33,622 nucleotides of DNA from Prevotellaceae bacterium (GCA_031270845.1 JAISXF010000004.1:1-33622), one strand, 5' to 3'; counted from the first letter of the stretch, positions 1 through 9,638 are shown. A program made the numbers and translations. Notes: generated by a model from the sequence alone, not told the origin.

Positions 1-336
1 GCTCTCTCGCACGCTGCGGGGAACCGGCTTCTATACATAGCCGCTCTCTCGCACGCTGCGGGGAACCGGCTTCTATACATAGCCGCTCTCTCGCACGCTG
101 CGGGGAACCGGCTTCTATACATAGCCGCTCTCTCGCAAGCTGCGGGGAACCGGCTTCTATATATAGCCGCTCTCTCGCAAGCTGCGGGGAACCGGCTTCT
201 ATATATAGCCGCTCTCTCGCAAGCTGCGGGGAACCGGCTCCCTATGGGAGTCGCTCTCTCGCACGCTGCGGGGAACCGGCTCCCTATGGGAGTCGCTCTC
301 TCGCACGCTGCGGGGAACCAATGCCCTATAGACATT
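1..336. repeat. Tandem array, eight 42-bp units (25-bp constant + 17-bp variable cassette)
   Basis: Eight head-to-tail units start at 1, 43, 85, 127, 169, 211, 253 and 295, exactly 42 bp apart. Each has a 25-bp constant part beginning GCTCTCTCGC and ending GGGGAACC. It contains a small hairpin, CGCA-NGC-TGCG, whose loop is CGC or AGC. A 17-bp cassette follows. The cassette is GGCT...AGCC in units 1-5, GGCTCCC-TAT-GGGAGTC in units 6 and 7, and AATG...CATT in unit 8, so its ends stay complementary although its sequence changes. The array runs off the left window edge. Because 42 is divisible by 3, minus-strand reading gives a 14-residue peptide repeat over the last units; I do not regard it as a gene. 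Confidence 0.95.
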
Positions 337-357
337 CCTCTCTCGAACGGCTTTTTT

Positions 358-420
358 AGTTGAAAGTTGAAAGTTGAAAGTTGAAAGTTTTAGACTTTGA
401 GACAATAGACAATAGACAAA
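358..420. repeat. Heptamer arrays (AGTTGAA x4, then ACAATAG x2)
   Basis: Four perfect copies of AGTTGAA occupy 358-385. They are followed by the phrase TTTAGACTTTGAGAC (388-402) and by two copies of a second heptamer, ACAATAG. The phrase TTTAGACTTTGAGAC recurs near 16360, so it is a dispersed element. No gene is seen between position 1 and the stop codon at 639. Confidence 0.85.
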
Positions 421-432
421 AAACAACAAAAA

Positions 433-454
433 GGGCGAACACATCGGTTCGCCC
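433..454. repeat. Dispersed-type palindrome, 8-bp stem
   Basis: GGGCGAAC and GTTCGCCC form an 8-bp perfect stem around the loop ACATCG, followed by CTAC. From memory, very similar GGGCGAAC...GTTCGCCCCTAC palindromes occur between genes in many bacterial genomes, so this is probably a small mobile or REP-like palindrome rather than a terminator. No T-run follows on either strand. Confidence 0.6.
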
Positions 455-468
455 CTACAGTCTCTACG

Positions 469-573
469 TCTATGTTCTATTGTCTATGTTCTATTGTCCA
501 TGTTCTATTGTCCATGTTCTATTGTCTATGTTCTATTGTCTATGTTCTATTGTCCATGTTCTATTGTCTATGT
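469..573. repeat. 14-bp (2 x 7) tandem array
   Basis: Seven full units of the 14-bp word TCTATGTTCTATTG (with TCC for TCT in some copies) are followed by one half unit. Each 14-mer is two related heptamers, TCTATGT and TCTATTG, so the basic step is 7 bp. Plus-strand translation gives a low-complexity Cys/Ser/Val peptide, rejected as a gene. Confidence 0.9.
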
Positions 574-583
574 TCTCAAAGTC

Positions 584-640
584 CGTAATTCGTAATTCGT
601 AATTCGTAATTAATTTGGCGTAAGCCAACTCTCAACTCTC
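584..640. repeat. Heptamer array CGTAATT x4, hairpin, and AACTCTC x2
   Basis: Four copies of CGTAATT (584-611) are followed by the hairpin TTGGC-GTAA-GCCAA (615-628) and by two copies of AACTCTC (627-640). The last copy supplies two of the three bases of the stop codon of the minus-strand gene that ends at 639. The order array, hairpin, second heptamer, stop codon resembles the arrangement downstream of the genes ending at 6818 and 21904. Confidence 0.85.
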
Positions 641-2465
641 AAAACACCGCCGTCATTCCCACGCCGCCGTTGATGCCGGGAGCGTAATAGAGATAATAGT
701 TTCCATAATGCCTGTTGAGGAGGTTCTGGCCATAGACGAATGCGGTCAGCCACTTGTTGAGGCGGTATTCGATTTGCAGCGATAAGTCAGTGTAGGCGGG
801 CAGCGTGGCGACAACCGTAGGTACCGTGTTGCCGGGGGCGCTTTTATCGACGGGCGCGCTGAGGGCTACCGGCGCCGTGCCGCGGGCATACCAGCCGGCC
901 TCAAACGTATAGCGTTCGTAGCGGTAGCGCAGCTTGCCGCGCAGCTCCCAGGAGGGCTTGTGCCAGGCGTTGTCGGTGGCCGTGTTCTGAACGAACGAAT
1001 AGGCATAGTAGCGTCCCTCGAGGAGGGCTTCAAAGTCGTCGGCGCTGTAGTCGATGTCGGCGCCAAGGGTCAGACGGTTTGTCTGCCCGTAGCGCACGTC
1101 AAAGTTATGCCGGAGGCCGTCGTAAGCCGGCAGTCCGTTGCCGTTGCCCGTTGCCGGCAGCGAGTCGCGGCTGTTGACGTAGAAGTACATCTGTTTAAAA
1201 AAACCGTAGGCGGCGAAGAGATGATAGCCCGCGACGTTGAATATCCGCCCGCCGGCGCCGAGGGTAAATTCCCATGGCTTATGGGTATTATACACCGACA
1301 GGTCAGGGACGATGTAAGGGTTTTCGAGCGCCAGCTGCCGGTAGGTATTGCAGCTCGTTTCGCCCTCGACGGAGGCGTGGAGCGTGAGGTAGTCGGCAAA
1401 CCGGCGGGTGTATGAAATATTGGGATGCAGGTCTAACGACAGTTTTTCGTTGTGCGAGGTATAAATGCCTTCGAGGTTGAGGCCGACGGAGAGCTTGGTA
1501 TCGTTCTGTTGATAGACGTAGGCGGGCGTTACCGTAAACAGACCGTCAGACCAGTGCGTGGCGTTGCCCTTATTGTATGCGATGGCTTTAAATGCGACAT
1601 CGGCCGAATGCACCGTGGTAAAGGGCTGCGAGAGGCGTCCGCGGATATGGCCGGTGTATTCACTGACCGCAGCCATGGCTCCGCCGGTGTACCCGAACTG
1701 CACATCGGTGGCGTACGAAAACCGGTCGGGGGCGCTGTTGGATGCAATGCCGGCTTCGGCGGTGAGGATATGATAGGTTTGTCCCAGCGCCTTTCGCAGG
1801 CCGTCGTCGTTGCGACGGATGGCGTCGAGGTAGTCGGGGTTGTTGTCTGCCAGATGTCGCAGGAAGGCCGTATCGTGCCCGTGGAAGAGCAGGTATCGGT
1901 GCTTGTAGTCGGCGTTGAAATGCAGGACGATTTTGCTTGTGTGCATCGAAGCCGAGAGGCCGGCGTCGTGCTGCATGTTATTGCCGGCGATGCGTTCCGG
2001 GAGGGCGTTATTCGCCGGCGGGTCGATGGTCAGCGGCGCCGATGCCCAATAGGAACGGTGGTTGAAGTAGAGGTTGAGCAGCCATCGGTCGGCGGCTTTG
2101 TGCAGGTACAGGTCGGCCAGGGGCGCCAGAGGCAGGCCTGCACCGAGGCGGGCGTAGCCGGCGCCGTCGGCGGGCGGGATTTTCTTTTCCGTTATCGCCG
2201 CGGGCGGAATCTCTTTCGTTACGGAAAATACCGGCAGCGCTGCCGGTTCAATGTTATACGTGAACGACGACGAGAAGGCGCCAATTGAGTCGGTCGTCTG
2301 TAGCGGCAGTGTCCGGCGGTCGGTGTCGGTGATTTCGCCTTCAAAGTTGCGTACCACTTCTACCACCCGTGTTTCTACGGTCGGTTCGGGGGCGGTTGTG
2401 GCGGGTTGCGCCGGCAGGGTTGCCGGCAGCAGGCAGTATCCGATAAGCAGTATTTTAAATTTCAT
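639..2465 (-). CDS. Plug-less TonB-receptor-like outer-membrane beta-barrel
   Basis: This 608-residue protein starts with a signal peptide (about residues 1-19, ending LPAQ) and has a short Pro/Thr-rich linker to about residue 100. The rest is alternating amphipathic strands rich in Tyr, Asn and aromatic residues. The last 60 residues (YTDLSLQIEYRLNKW, then GQNLLNRHYGNYY, ending in Phe) closely resemble the C-terminal strands of TonB-dependent receptors. I see no plug domain or TonB box, so it is probably a barrel-only relative rather than an active transporter. It lies 35 nt downstream of the large TPR gene on the same strand, so the two are probably one operon. The substrate is unknown. Its stop codon falls in a heptamer repeat. 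Confidence 0.75.
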   Translation of the reverse strand: MKFKILLIGYCLLPATLPAQPATTAPEPTVETRVVEVVRNFEGEITDTDRRTLPLQTTDSIGAFSSSFTYNIEPAALPVFSVTKEIPPAAITEKKIPPADGAGYARLGAGLPLAPLADLYLHKAADRWLLNLYFNHRSYWASAPLTIDPPANNALPERIAGNNMQHDAGLSASMHTSKIVLHFNADYKHRYLLFHGHDTAFLRHLADNNPDYLDAIRRNDDGLRKALGQTYHILTAEAGIASNSAPDRFSYATDVQFGYTGGAMAAVSEYTGHIRGRLSQPFTTVHSADVAFKAIAYNKGNATHWSDGLFTVTPAYVYQQNDTKLSVGLNLEGIYTSHNEKLSLDLHPNISYTRRFADYLTLHASVEGETSCNTYRQLALENPYIVPDLSVYNTHKPWEFTLGAGGRIFNVAGYHLFAAYGFFKQMYFYVNSRDSLPATGNGNGLPAYDGLRHNFDVRYGQTNRLTLGADIDYSADDFEALLEGRYYAYSFVQNTATDNAWHKPSWELRGKLRYRYERYTFEAGWYARGTAPVALSAPVDKSAPGNTVPTVVATLPAYTDLSLQIEYRLNKWLTAFVYGQNLLNRHYGNYYLYYAPGINGGVGMTAVF

Positions 2466-2477
2466 GTTTGTTGATTT

Positions 2478-2505
2478 AATAGTAAATAGTCAATCGTCAA
2501 TTACT
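2478..2505. repeat. Degenerate heptamer run between the TPR and barrel genes
   Basis: The gap reads as four imperfect heptamers: AATAGTA, AATAGTC, AATCGTC, AATTACT. The last overlaps the TAA stop of the minus-strand TPR gene (2501-2503). It is short and degenerate, so it counts only as weak support for the 7-bp pattern. Confidence 0.45.
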
Positions 2506-5500
2506 CTATCCATCCCAGTTCGCGCCGCGCCAGTTCGAGGATGCCGTCGGTCGTATTTTTGTAATTGGAGAGGATACTGTTGTACGTTGCTTTGGCTTGC
2601 GCCACCTGTCCGCGCAGGGCGTACTGTCCGGCGAGGGCAATATAGCTGCGGGCAATCCAGTATTGAAAAACCTTTGCCTCCGATGCGGCCATGTCGAACA
2701 CCATCGCCTCGCCTTCCTCAAAGCGTTCCTGCGCAAAGGCGATGTCGATAAGATGGTACATCGCTTCGGCGTTTGCGGCGTCGTTGAGGCTGTCGGCGAG
2801 AATATCCTTATAGATATCGGCGGCGGCGTCCTGTCCGAGTGTTTTCCAGCCGTTGGCTTTTAGCCCTTTCATCTCGCGCGCCTGCTCCGGACTAATCCGG
2901 GGTATCGACAGGGCGGACTGGGCGCTGTTGGCCGCTTCGCGGAAATTCGCCAGCGGCGAGGTATATATGCGCGCCAGCTCCATAAATGCCGACAGGCGGA
3001 TAGCGTCGTCGGTGGTTGTCTGCGACAGGAGGCGGAGTTCCGTTACCGCCGCGTCGTAGTCTTCGAGTTCAATACAGGCCTGTGCCGTATTGACCCGTGC
3101 CGGCTCCCTGTAGTTACTCGGCGCGGGGTCGTCGAGGAGGTGCCGGTAGGCCTCAATCGCCTGCGGGTACTGTGCTGCCTGAAAGTAGCAGCTCCCGATA
3201 TAAAACCAGGCTTGCAGCGTATAGGTGCTCTGCGGGAAATCGGCGACAAACTGCCGGAACGATGTAATCGCCTGCTCGCAGGAGGTTGAATTAACTAACT
3301 TCTCGGCGGCCAGAAACAGGGCTTCCTCCTTCTCCGCCTGACTGAACTCCTGCGAAATCTGTTGCAAATACGCATAGTACTCCGACAGGTTATTGATGCC
3401 CGCGTATGTGTTCTTCAACCCCTCGAGAGCGCTTTTGGCGTCGGGCGAGTTGGGCGCCGATTCTTCCACCGCCTGCTTATAATACTCGATAGCTTCGGTC
3501 GGGCGGTTGGTGTTGGCATGAAGCAGCCCGAGCTCCGTCAGTGTCTGCGCCCGATAGACGCTTTGCGGGTAGTCGCGCAGCAGCTGCATGAACGCCTCTT
3601 CGGCTTCGCCGTAACGGTTATGCTGCTGCTCGGTGCGCCCGAGCTCGAGCAGCCCGGCCTGTGCATAGACCGATTTGGGGTACTTCCGCGCCAGGTCGGA
3701 GAGCGTTTTTATTTTGCTCTCGTACCGCCCCAGCAGCCCGTAGGCAAAGGCTTTCCGGTAGAGGGCGTAGTCGGCGCCGTCGGCATTCATCTCAATCGAC
3801 TTGTTATAGTTTTCGGCCGCCGGCCAGTATTTCTTTTGAATATAATAGCAATCGCCAATACGGTTATAGGCGTCGGCTACCTGCGTTTGGTGCTGCGTGC
3901 CGGCGAGCGTAATAAACTTGCGGAACCACGACACCGCCGGCTCATACGTTTTCAGCTTAAAGCCGCAATACCCCAGATTATAATGGGCGGCCAGGTATTC
4001 GCCGCCGGCGCGGAATGTACCGCTGCCTGTAAGGAATTTTTCGAACCGTGTCTGCGCTTCCTTATACTGTCGTTGCAGAAAATACGCATCGGCCTGGTAA
4101 TAGCGCGCCAGCGCCGCCACCGTAGCGTCGTAGCCCGATGCCTGCGCGGCTTCCATATAAGTAATCACTTCGGCATACCGCCGCTCGTCCTGCAAATCGT
4201 ACAGGGCTTTCCCGATAAGGAAGTGCAGCCGCTGCATATCGGCCTGCTGCCTGTCGGTCGGCGTGGGGATGGCTTTCATCTCGTCCAGCGCTTTTTCGTA
4301 TTCCTTCCGGAGGATGTGCAGCGCCGCCGAACAGGCCTTCAGTTCCGGTTTTTGGGCTTGCGCCGGATAGTTATCAAAGTAGGCCTGCAGCGGCGCCCCG
4401 TCGTTCTGCAGTTCTATGGCCAGCTTGGCATACTGCAGCCACGCATCCTGCCGCACGGCAGGCAGGAAGGTCGGCTTCGCCGCCGCCTCGAAGGCGCGCT
4501 GCGCGCCGGCCTTGTCGCCGAGTTGCAGGCGCGCGTCGCCGGTATGGTAAAGGGCATTTTGCGTCAGCGAGTCCGACGTGGCCACAGCCACCTTCTCAAA
4601 ATGCCCGATAGCCGCCCCGTATTGCTCCGTCCGGTAATCAATCAACCCGACAAGGTACTCGTCCGTGCGCGGCAGCTTCGACAGCCCCTGCGCATAACGC
4701 GCGAAATACGCCCGCGCCTCGTCGTAGTTTTGTAACTGGAAATGCGCTTCGGCAAGGATATGCAGCAGCTCCCTGTCCTGCGGCGGCGCCATCGCCGGCA
4801 GCGCCCGGGCGCCGTAAGCCGCCACCTTCTCATAATCCTGCTGCAGGTAATAAATTTGTACCAGATACAACGGCGCCATGCCCGCAAACCGGTCGTCTTC
4901 CATCGCCTTTTCAAAGGCCGCCAGCGCCGAGACATAGTTGCCCTTCAGGTATTCGGTATGCCCGAAGTAATACGTCGCCGGGGCGCTGTACGCATTATTC
5001 GGCGCGTCTTTCACGGTAACAAAACACCGCGACGCACGGGCGTAGTCGTGCAGCTCGAAGCGGCAGTACCCCTCTTTAAACCGGCATTCATAATGCTGAT
5101 GATAGCGCAGGCCGTAGCTGTCCACTTTTTCGTACCACGCCAGCGCTTTCTGATAATTCTTTTGCTGGAAAAAAGCATTGGCCAGCGCAAACGCGATAGC
5201 GTTCCGGCGCTTGTTTTCGGGGTAATCCCGAATCAGCTCCTCGACCGGCCTCTCCGCTTCCGGCAGTTGCAGTTCGATAGCGCACAGGGCGCGATAAGCC
5301 GCAATCTCCGACAGCGTCAGGCGCTCGCCGGAAGGCGTTTCGCGGGCAGCGCGGGCAAACACCGCGGCGGCGTCGGCATACAGCCCTTTCCCGTATAAGT
5401 CAATCCCGCGTTCGTAAAGCGCGTTCTGCGGCGGCGCCATACCCTGCGGGAAGGCAGGCTCCGCAGTGAATAACAAAGCGCCCGCCAGAAGAACCGATGA

Positions 5501-5518
5501 TAGTATTTTTATATTCAT
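2501..5518 (-). CDS. Large periplasmic tetratricopeptide-repeat protein
   Basis: The protein is a 1005-residue all-helical solenoid with TPR units along nearly its whole length, for example segments with ALAWYEKVDSYG, YALYRKAFAYGLLGRY and YPQAIEAYRHLLDD. I chose the ATG at 5518 because it opens directly into a signal peptide (MNIKILSSVLLAGALLF, cleavage near FPQG). The longer frame from 5587 would put 23 residues in front of it and would run past a promoter-like box at 5556-5563. TPR solenoids are scaffolds for protein partners. The barrel gene follows on the same strand after 35 nt, so an envelope complex of the two is a reasonable inference. The specific function is not known to me. Confidence 0.8.
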   Translation of the reverse strand: MNIKILSSVLLAGALLFTAEPAFPQGMAPPQNALYERGIDLYGKGLYADAAAVFARAARETPSGERLTLSEIAAYRALCAIELQLPEAERPVEELIRDYPENKRRNAIAFALANAFFQQKNYQKALAWYEKVDSYGLRYHQHYECRFKEGYCRFELHDYARASRCFVTVKDAPNNAYSAPATYYFGHTEYLKGNYVSALAAFEKAMEDDRFAGMAPLYLVQIYYLQQDYEKVAAYGARALPAMAPPQDRELLHILAEAHFQLQNYDEARAYFARYAQGLSKLPRTDEYLVGLIDYRTEQYGAAIGHFEKVAVATSDSLTQNALYHTGDARLQLGDKAGAQRAFEAAAKPTFLPAVRQDAWLQYAKLAIELQNDGAPLQAYFDNYPAQAQKPELKACSAALHILRKEYEKALDEMKAIPTPTDRQQADMQRLHFLIGKALYDLQDERRYAEVITYMEAAQASGYDATVAALARYYQADAYFLQRQYKEAQTRFEKFLTGSGTFRAGGEYLAAHYNLGYCGFKLKTYEPAVSWFRKFITLAGTQHQTQVADAYNRIGDCYYIQKKYWPAAENYNKSIEMNADGADYALYRKAFAYGLLGRYESKIKTLSDLARKYPKSVYAQAGLLELGRTEQQHNRYGEAEEAFMQLLRDYPQSVYRAQTLTELGLLHANTNRPTEAIEYYKQAVEESAPNSPDAKSALEGLKNTYAGINNLSEYYAYLQQISQEFSQAEKEEALFLAAEKLVNSTSCEQAITSFRQFVADFPQSTYTLQAWFYIGSCYFQAAQYPQAIEAYRHLLDDPAPSNYREPARVNTAQACIELEDYDAAVTELRLLSQTTTDDAIRLSAFMELARIYTSPLANFREAANSAQSALSIPRISPEQAREMKGLKANGWKTLGQDAAADIYKDILADSLNDAANAEAMYHLIDIAFAQERFEEGEAMVFDMAASEAKVFQYWIARSYIALAGQYALRGQVAQAKATYNSILSNYKNTTDGILELARRELGWIE

Positions 5519-5555
5519 AAAACCAAATTTTCGAAAATACCGGTAAAAAATTGCG

Positions 5556-5563
5556 TAAAGATA
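5556..5563 (-). promoter_or_regulatory. Candidate -7 box for the TPR/barrel operon
   Basis: On the minus strand the sequence is TATCTTTA, one base off the Bacteroidota -7 consensus TAnnTTTG, about 38 bp upstream of the ATG at 5518. No convincing -33 TTG is visible. It supports the shorter start of the TPR gene. Confidence 0.4.
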
Positions 5564-5576
5564 CAAACTAAATCTG

Positions 5577-5584
5577 TAACTTTG
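5577..5584 (+). promoter_or_regulatory. Candidate -7 box for ftsE-fRMsr
   Basis: TAACTTTG matches the Bacteroidota -7 consensus TAnnTTTG and lies 35 bp upstream of the ftsE ATG. A TTG at 5551-5553 is 23 bp upstream, slightly longer than the usual 19-21 bp spacing. The box is back to back with the TPR promoter. Confidence 0.55.
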
Positions 5585-5619
5585 CATCCGTCATTTTAAA
5601 AATAAAATACAAAGACAGT

Positions 5620-6335
<716 letters not shown>

Positions 6336-6339
<4 letters not shown>

Positions 6340-6818
6340 AAACATCGCGATACACAACCCTGCTGCCGCAAATAACCGCCATCCTGTCGGGCGAGACCGA
6401 CATGATTGCCAACATGGCCAACATCTCGGCGGCGCTGCGCGAGGCCTTCGGGTTTCTGTGGGTCGGTTTTTATATCGTCCGGCATCAGGAGCTGGTGCTG
6501 GGTCCCTTTCAGGGGGCGGTCGCCTGCACGCGGATTGCCCGCGGCCGCGGCGTCTGCGGCGCTGCCTGGGCGCAGGCGCAAACCCTCATCGTGCCCGACG
6601 TCGGGCGCTTTCCCGGCCACATCGCCTGCAGTCCCTTATCGAAATCCGAAATAGTGGTTCCGCTTTTCGGTCTGTTACGGCACGTCGTGGCGGTTCTTGA
6701 CATCGACAGCGACGCCGCCGGCGCTTTCGACGAGGTCGATAAACATTTCCTCGAAAAAATAGTGCAGGAAATAAAAATTACGAATTACGAATTACGAATT
6801 ACGGCTTCCGCCGGATGA
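6336..6818 (+). CDS. msrC: Free methionine-(R)-sulfoxide reductase (GAF domain)
   Basis: The protein is 160 residues. The core carries the fRMsr pattern: VACTRIARGRGVCGAAW, then PDVGRFPGHIAC, then SKSEIVVPL. The three characteristic cysteines are Cys64, Cys74 and Cys98. The family reduces free methionine-R-sulfoxide with thioredoxin and is cytosolic. The start overlaps the ftsE stop. The last 14 residues or so (ITNYELRITASAG) are unlike the family. They are encoded by the intergenic heptamer array that begins near 6778, and the stop codon lies in one of its units, so the repeat appears to have replaced or extended the native C-terminus. Confidence 0.88.
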
Positions 6819-6864
6819 ATTACGGATTACGAATTACGAATTACGGCTTGCGCCGGATGAAATC
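6778..6864. repeat. Heptamer array with GGC-TTCC-GCC hairpin, duplicated at 42 bp
   Basis: The sequence reads in unbroken 7-bp steps: TTACGAA three times, then TTACGGC, TTCCGCC, GGATGAA, TTACGGA, TTACGAA twice, TTACGGC, TTGCGCC, GGATGAA, ATCCGAA. The block TTACGGCTTNCGCCGGATGA occurs at 6799 and at 6841, exactly 42 bp apart. CGGC-TTCC-GCCG is a small hairpin. The array encodes the end of the fRMsr gene. The reverse complement of the hairpin block recurs at about 21340, 21738 and 21822. Confidence 0.9.
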
Positions 6865-6878
6865 CGAATTATAGATTA

Positions 6879-6985
6879 GGTAGAAGCAATGCTTCTAACC
6901 CAAGTTGAGGCTCAACTCAAGGTAGAAGCAATGCTTCTAACCCAAGTTGAGGCTCAACTCAAGGTAGAAGCAATGCTTCTAACCC
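6879..6985. repeat. Tandem array, 42-bp unit x2.5, two hairpins per unit
   Basis: Units begin with GGTAGAAGC at 6879, 6921 and 6963 (partial). Each full unit has a 7-3-7 hairpin, TAGAAGC-AAT-GCTTCTA, and a second small one, GTTGA-GGC-TCAAC. The sequence is unrelated to the array at 1-336, yet unit length and two-hairpin layout are the same. It sits between the convergent fRMsr and gyrA genes. Confidence 0.92.
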
Positions 6986-6996
6986 GCATTGGGGGG

Positions 6997-7013
6997 GCGT
7001 CCCTGCGGGACGC
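6997..7013. repeat. 7-3-7 hairpin downstream of gyrA
   Basis: GCGTCCC-TGC-GGGACGC is a perfect 7-bp stem with a 3-nt loop, 22 bp past the gyrA stop. No T-run follows on either strand, so a classical terminator is doubtful. It could still mark the 3' end of the gyrA message. Confidence 0.7.
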
Positions 7014-7034
7014 GCTTACGATACTAAGTGAGGA

Positions 7035-9638
7035 TTAAACCTGTGGCGCGGTCGCTGTTTCGTCGGGGGCAATGGCGGCGGCCGATGTGGCGGCGGCGTC
7101 AGGCTCGACAGCGCCGGCGGGCACAGGGGGTTCATCCGGCGCGGTGTTCTCATCCCGCGTAGCGGAAACATTACAGACAGCGGCGATACGGTCGCCATTG
7201 CGGAGGTTAATGAGCCGGACACCCTGCGCGGCGCGCCCCGTGATGCGTACCTCGGATACCGCAAGGCGGATAGTAACACCCGACCGGTTGATGATCATCA
7301 GGTCGTTGTCGTCAGTAACGTCCTTAAGGGCGATGAGGTGGCCGGTTTTGTCGGTTATCGAAATCGTCTTAACGCCTTTGGCGCCGCGGTTGGTGATGCG
7401 GTAGTCGTCGAGTTCGGAGCGTTTGCCGTAGCCGTTTTCGCTCACCACCATGATGTGCGGTTTGGCGCCGCCCGCCGCCGCGGGGTCGATACATATCATG
7501 CCGATGACCTCGTCGCCGGCATCGACGGCAATGCCGCGCACGCCCATGCCGGTGCGACCGACGGGGCGGATTTTCGTTTCGTTAAACCGAACGCATTTGC
7601 CGGTCCTTACGGCCATCAGTATTTCGCTGCTGCCGCCGGTGAGTACGGCTTCGAGCAGCTCGTCGCCTTCGCGGACGGTGATGGCGTTGATGCCGCTGGA
7701 ACGCGGGCGGGAGTAGGCCTCGAGCGAGGTCTTTTTAACCGTCCCCTTTTTCGTGCACAGCACGATGTTATGGCTTCCGATATAGTCGGCGTCGTGGAGG
7801 TTGGCGACGTTGATGTAAGCCATCACGCGGTCGCCCTCTTCGATGTTGATGACATTCTGTATCGCGCGGCCTTTGGTTGTTTTTTCCCCTTCGGGGATGT
7901 CATAAACCTTTAGCCAGTAACAGCGCCCTTTGCGGGTGAAGAAGAGCATCGTGCTGTGCATGTTGGCGACGTATATGTGTTCGATAAAATCGGCATCACG
8001 GGTGGCGCTTCCCTTCGCCCCGACGCCGCCGCGGCTCTGGAGGCGGTACTCGGTGAGGTTTGTCCGTTTGACATAGCCCATGTGCGAGATGGTTATCACG
8101 ACATCGTCGTCGGCATAGAAATCTTCCGGGTTAAACTCTTCGGCGGCGTGGATGATGGCCGTCCGGCGGGCATCGCCGTAGCGGTCGCGCAGGGCGGCGG
8201 TTTCCTCTTTCACAATCTGGAGCTGCATCCCCTCGTCGGCAAGCACGGCGCGGAGGTGGGCGATAAGCGCTGCGAGTTCGGCGTACTCGGCCTTGAGTTT
8301 GTCCCGTTCAAGACCGGTGAGTTGCCGCAGGCGCATCTGGATGATCTCTTCCGCCTGCTCGGCAGAGAGGCCGAATCGCGCCATCAGTCCGCTACGCGCG
8401 TCGTCGGGCGTGCGCGATGCGCGGATGAGGGCTATCACTTCGTCGAGATGGTCGAGGGCGATGAGCAGCCCTTCGACAATATGGGCACGGCGTTCGGCGC
8501 GGGCGAGGTCGTAGCGCGCCCGCCGCACCACCACCTCGTGGCGGTGCTTTACAAAGTATTTCAATAGCTGAAGCAGATTAAGCTGTCGCGGGCGCCCTTC
8601 GACGAGGGCGATATTATTGACCGAAAAAGTCGATTGCAGCTGGGTATAACGGAAGAGCATATTGAGGACAACGTTGGCGACGGCGCCCATTTTGAGCTTG
8701 ACGACAATCCGCATGCCCTTTCGGTCGCTTTCATCGTTGACGTACGAGATGCCTTCGATTTTCTTCTCTTCGACGAGCTCCGCGATTTTCTGTATCAGTT
8801 CCTTTTTGTTGACCTGATAGGGGATTTCGCTGATCACAATTGTTTCGCGTCCGCTGTCTGCGATTTCAATATCGGTTTTCGAGCGCAACACTATCCGCCC
8901 CCGCCCTGTTTCAAAGGCGTCCTTAATGCCCTGGATGCCGTATATGATGCCTCCCGTGGGGAAGTCCGGCCCTTTGATATGCTGCTCGAGCAGTTCATCG
9001 ACCGTTATCGCGCGGTTGTCGATGTATGCGCAGATGGCGTTGCATATTTCGGTAAGATTGTGCGGCGGCATATTCGTGGCCATGCCTACGGCAATGCCCG
9101 AAGCGCCGTTGAGCAGCAACAGCGGGGCGCGGGTGGCGAGGACTGTCGGCTCTTTATACTCTTCGCTGTAGTTCGGCACAAAATCGACCGTGTCCTTCTC
9201 CAAATCGGCGAGCACCTCTTCGGAAATCCGTTGCAGACGGGCTTCGGTGTACCGCATCGCGGCGGCCGAGTCGCCATCCACCGACCCAAAATTCCCCTGC
9301 CCATCGACGAGCAGGTAGCGCAGGCTCCAGGGCTGCGCCATGCGTACCATGGCTTCGTAGAGCGCCGAGTCGCCGTGGGGGTGGTATTTCCCCATCACGT
9401 CGCCGACGATACGCGCCGACTTCTTATAGGGTTTGCCGGGCGCAAGCCCGAGCTCGTCCATGCCATACAGGATTCGGCGGTGCACCGGTTTGAGCCCGTC
9501 GCGCACATCGGGCAGGGCGCGTGATACTATCACCGACATCGAATAGTCGATGTACGCGCTTTTCATTTCTTCTTCGATATTGATTTTGATAATCCGTTCG
9601 GCGGGTTCTGCCGCGTCGTTCATCGTGTCGTTTGTCAT
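7035..9638 (-). CDS. gyrA: DNA gyrase subunit A
   Basis: The protein is 867 residues and full length. The N-terminal breakage-reunion domain has the catalytic tyrosine Tyr130 in AMRYTEARL and the motif [12 protein letters not shown]. Residues Ser91 and Glu95 correspond to E. coli Ser83 and Asp87. Ser is the usual susceptible state for quinolones, and an acidic residue is kept at the second site. The C-terminal half is the beta-pinwheel with a divergent GyrA box (SRGGVGAKG). It ends in an Ala/Pro/Glu-rich tail of about 40 residues. GyrA works as A2B2 with GyrB to introduce negative supercoils using ATP. It has its own strong promoter, divergent from pepD. Confidence 0.97.
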   Translation of the reverse strand: MTNDTMNDAAEPAERIIKINIEEEMKSAYIDYSMSVIVSRALPDVRDGLKPVHRRILYGMDELGLAPGKPYKKSARIVGDVMGKYHPHGDSALYEAMVRMAQPWSLRYLLVDGQGNFGSVDGDSAAAMRYTEARLQRISEEVLADLEKDTVDFVPNYSEEYKEPTVLATRAPLLLLNGASGIAVGMATNMPPHNLTEICNAICAYIDNRAITVDELLEQHIKGPDFPTGGIIYGIQGIKDAFETGRGRIVLRSKTDIEIADSGRETIVISEIPYQVNKKELIQKIAELVEEKKIEGISYVNDESDRKGMRIVVKLKMGAVANVVLNMLFRYTQLQSTFSVNNIALVEGRPRQLNLLQLLKYFVKHRHEVVVRRARYDLARAERRAHIVEGLLIALDHLDEVIALIRASRTPDDARSGLMARFGLSAEQAEEIIQMRLRQLTGLERDKLKAEYAELAALIAHLRAVLADEGMQLQIVKEETAALRDRYGDARRTAIIHAAEEFNPEDFYADDDVVITISHMGYVKRTNLTEYRLQSRGGVGAKGSATRDADFIEHIYVANMHSTMLFFTRKGRCYWLKVYDIPEGEKTTKGRAIQNVINIEEGDRVMAYINVANLHDADYIGSHNIVLCTKKGTVKKTSLEAYSRPRSSGINAITVREGDELLEAVLTGGSSEILMAVRTGKCVRFNETKIRPVGRTGMGVRGIAVDAGDEVIGMICIDPAAAGGAKPHIMVVSENGYGKRSELDDYRITNRGAKGVKTISITDKTGHLIALKDVTDDNDLMIINRSGVTIRLAVSEVRITGRAAQGVRLINLRNGDRIAAVCNVSATRDENTAPDEPPVPAGAVEPDAAATSAAAIAPDETATAPQV

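Noticed and set aside
1-336. CRISPR array
   Set aside because: The non-constant parts are only 17 bp, are duplicated among units and are self-complementary; no cas gene is visible.
199-602. Short open frames over the left repeats (minus 199-444, plus 381-602)
   Set aside because: Their peptides are translated tandem repeats with no family resemblance, and 42-bp and 14-bp repeats stay open by arithmetic.
3362-4735. 457-codon plus-strand open frame opposite the TPR gene
   Set aside because: It is antisense to a well-supported gene in GC-rich DNA, is rich in Arg/Val/Leu, has no family features and has no promoter.
5519-5587. Upstream extension of the TPR protein
   Set aside because: It would bury the signal peptide and cross a promoter-like box.
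9346-9380. Quinolone-resistance mutation in gyrA
   Set aside because: The key positions are Ser91 and Glu95; Ser is the usual susceptible residue and an acidic residue is retained.
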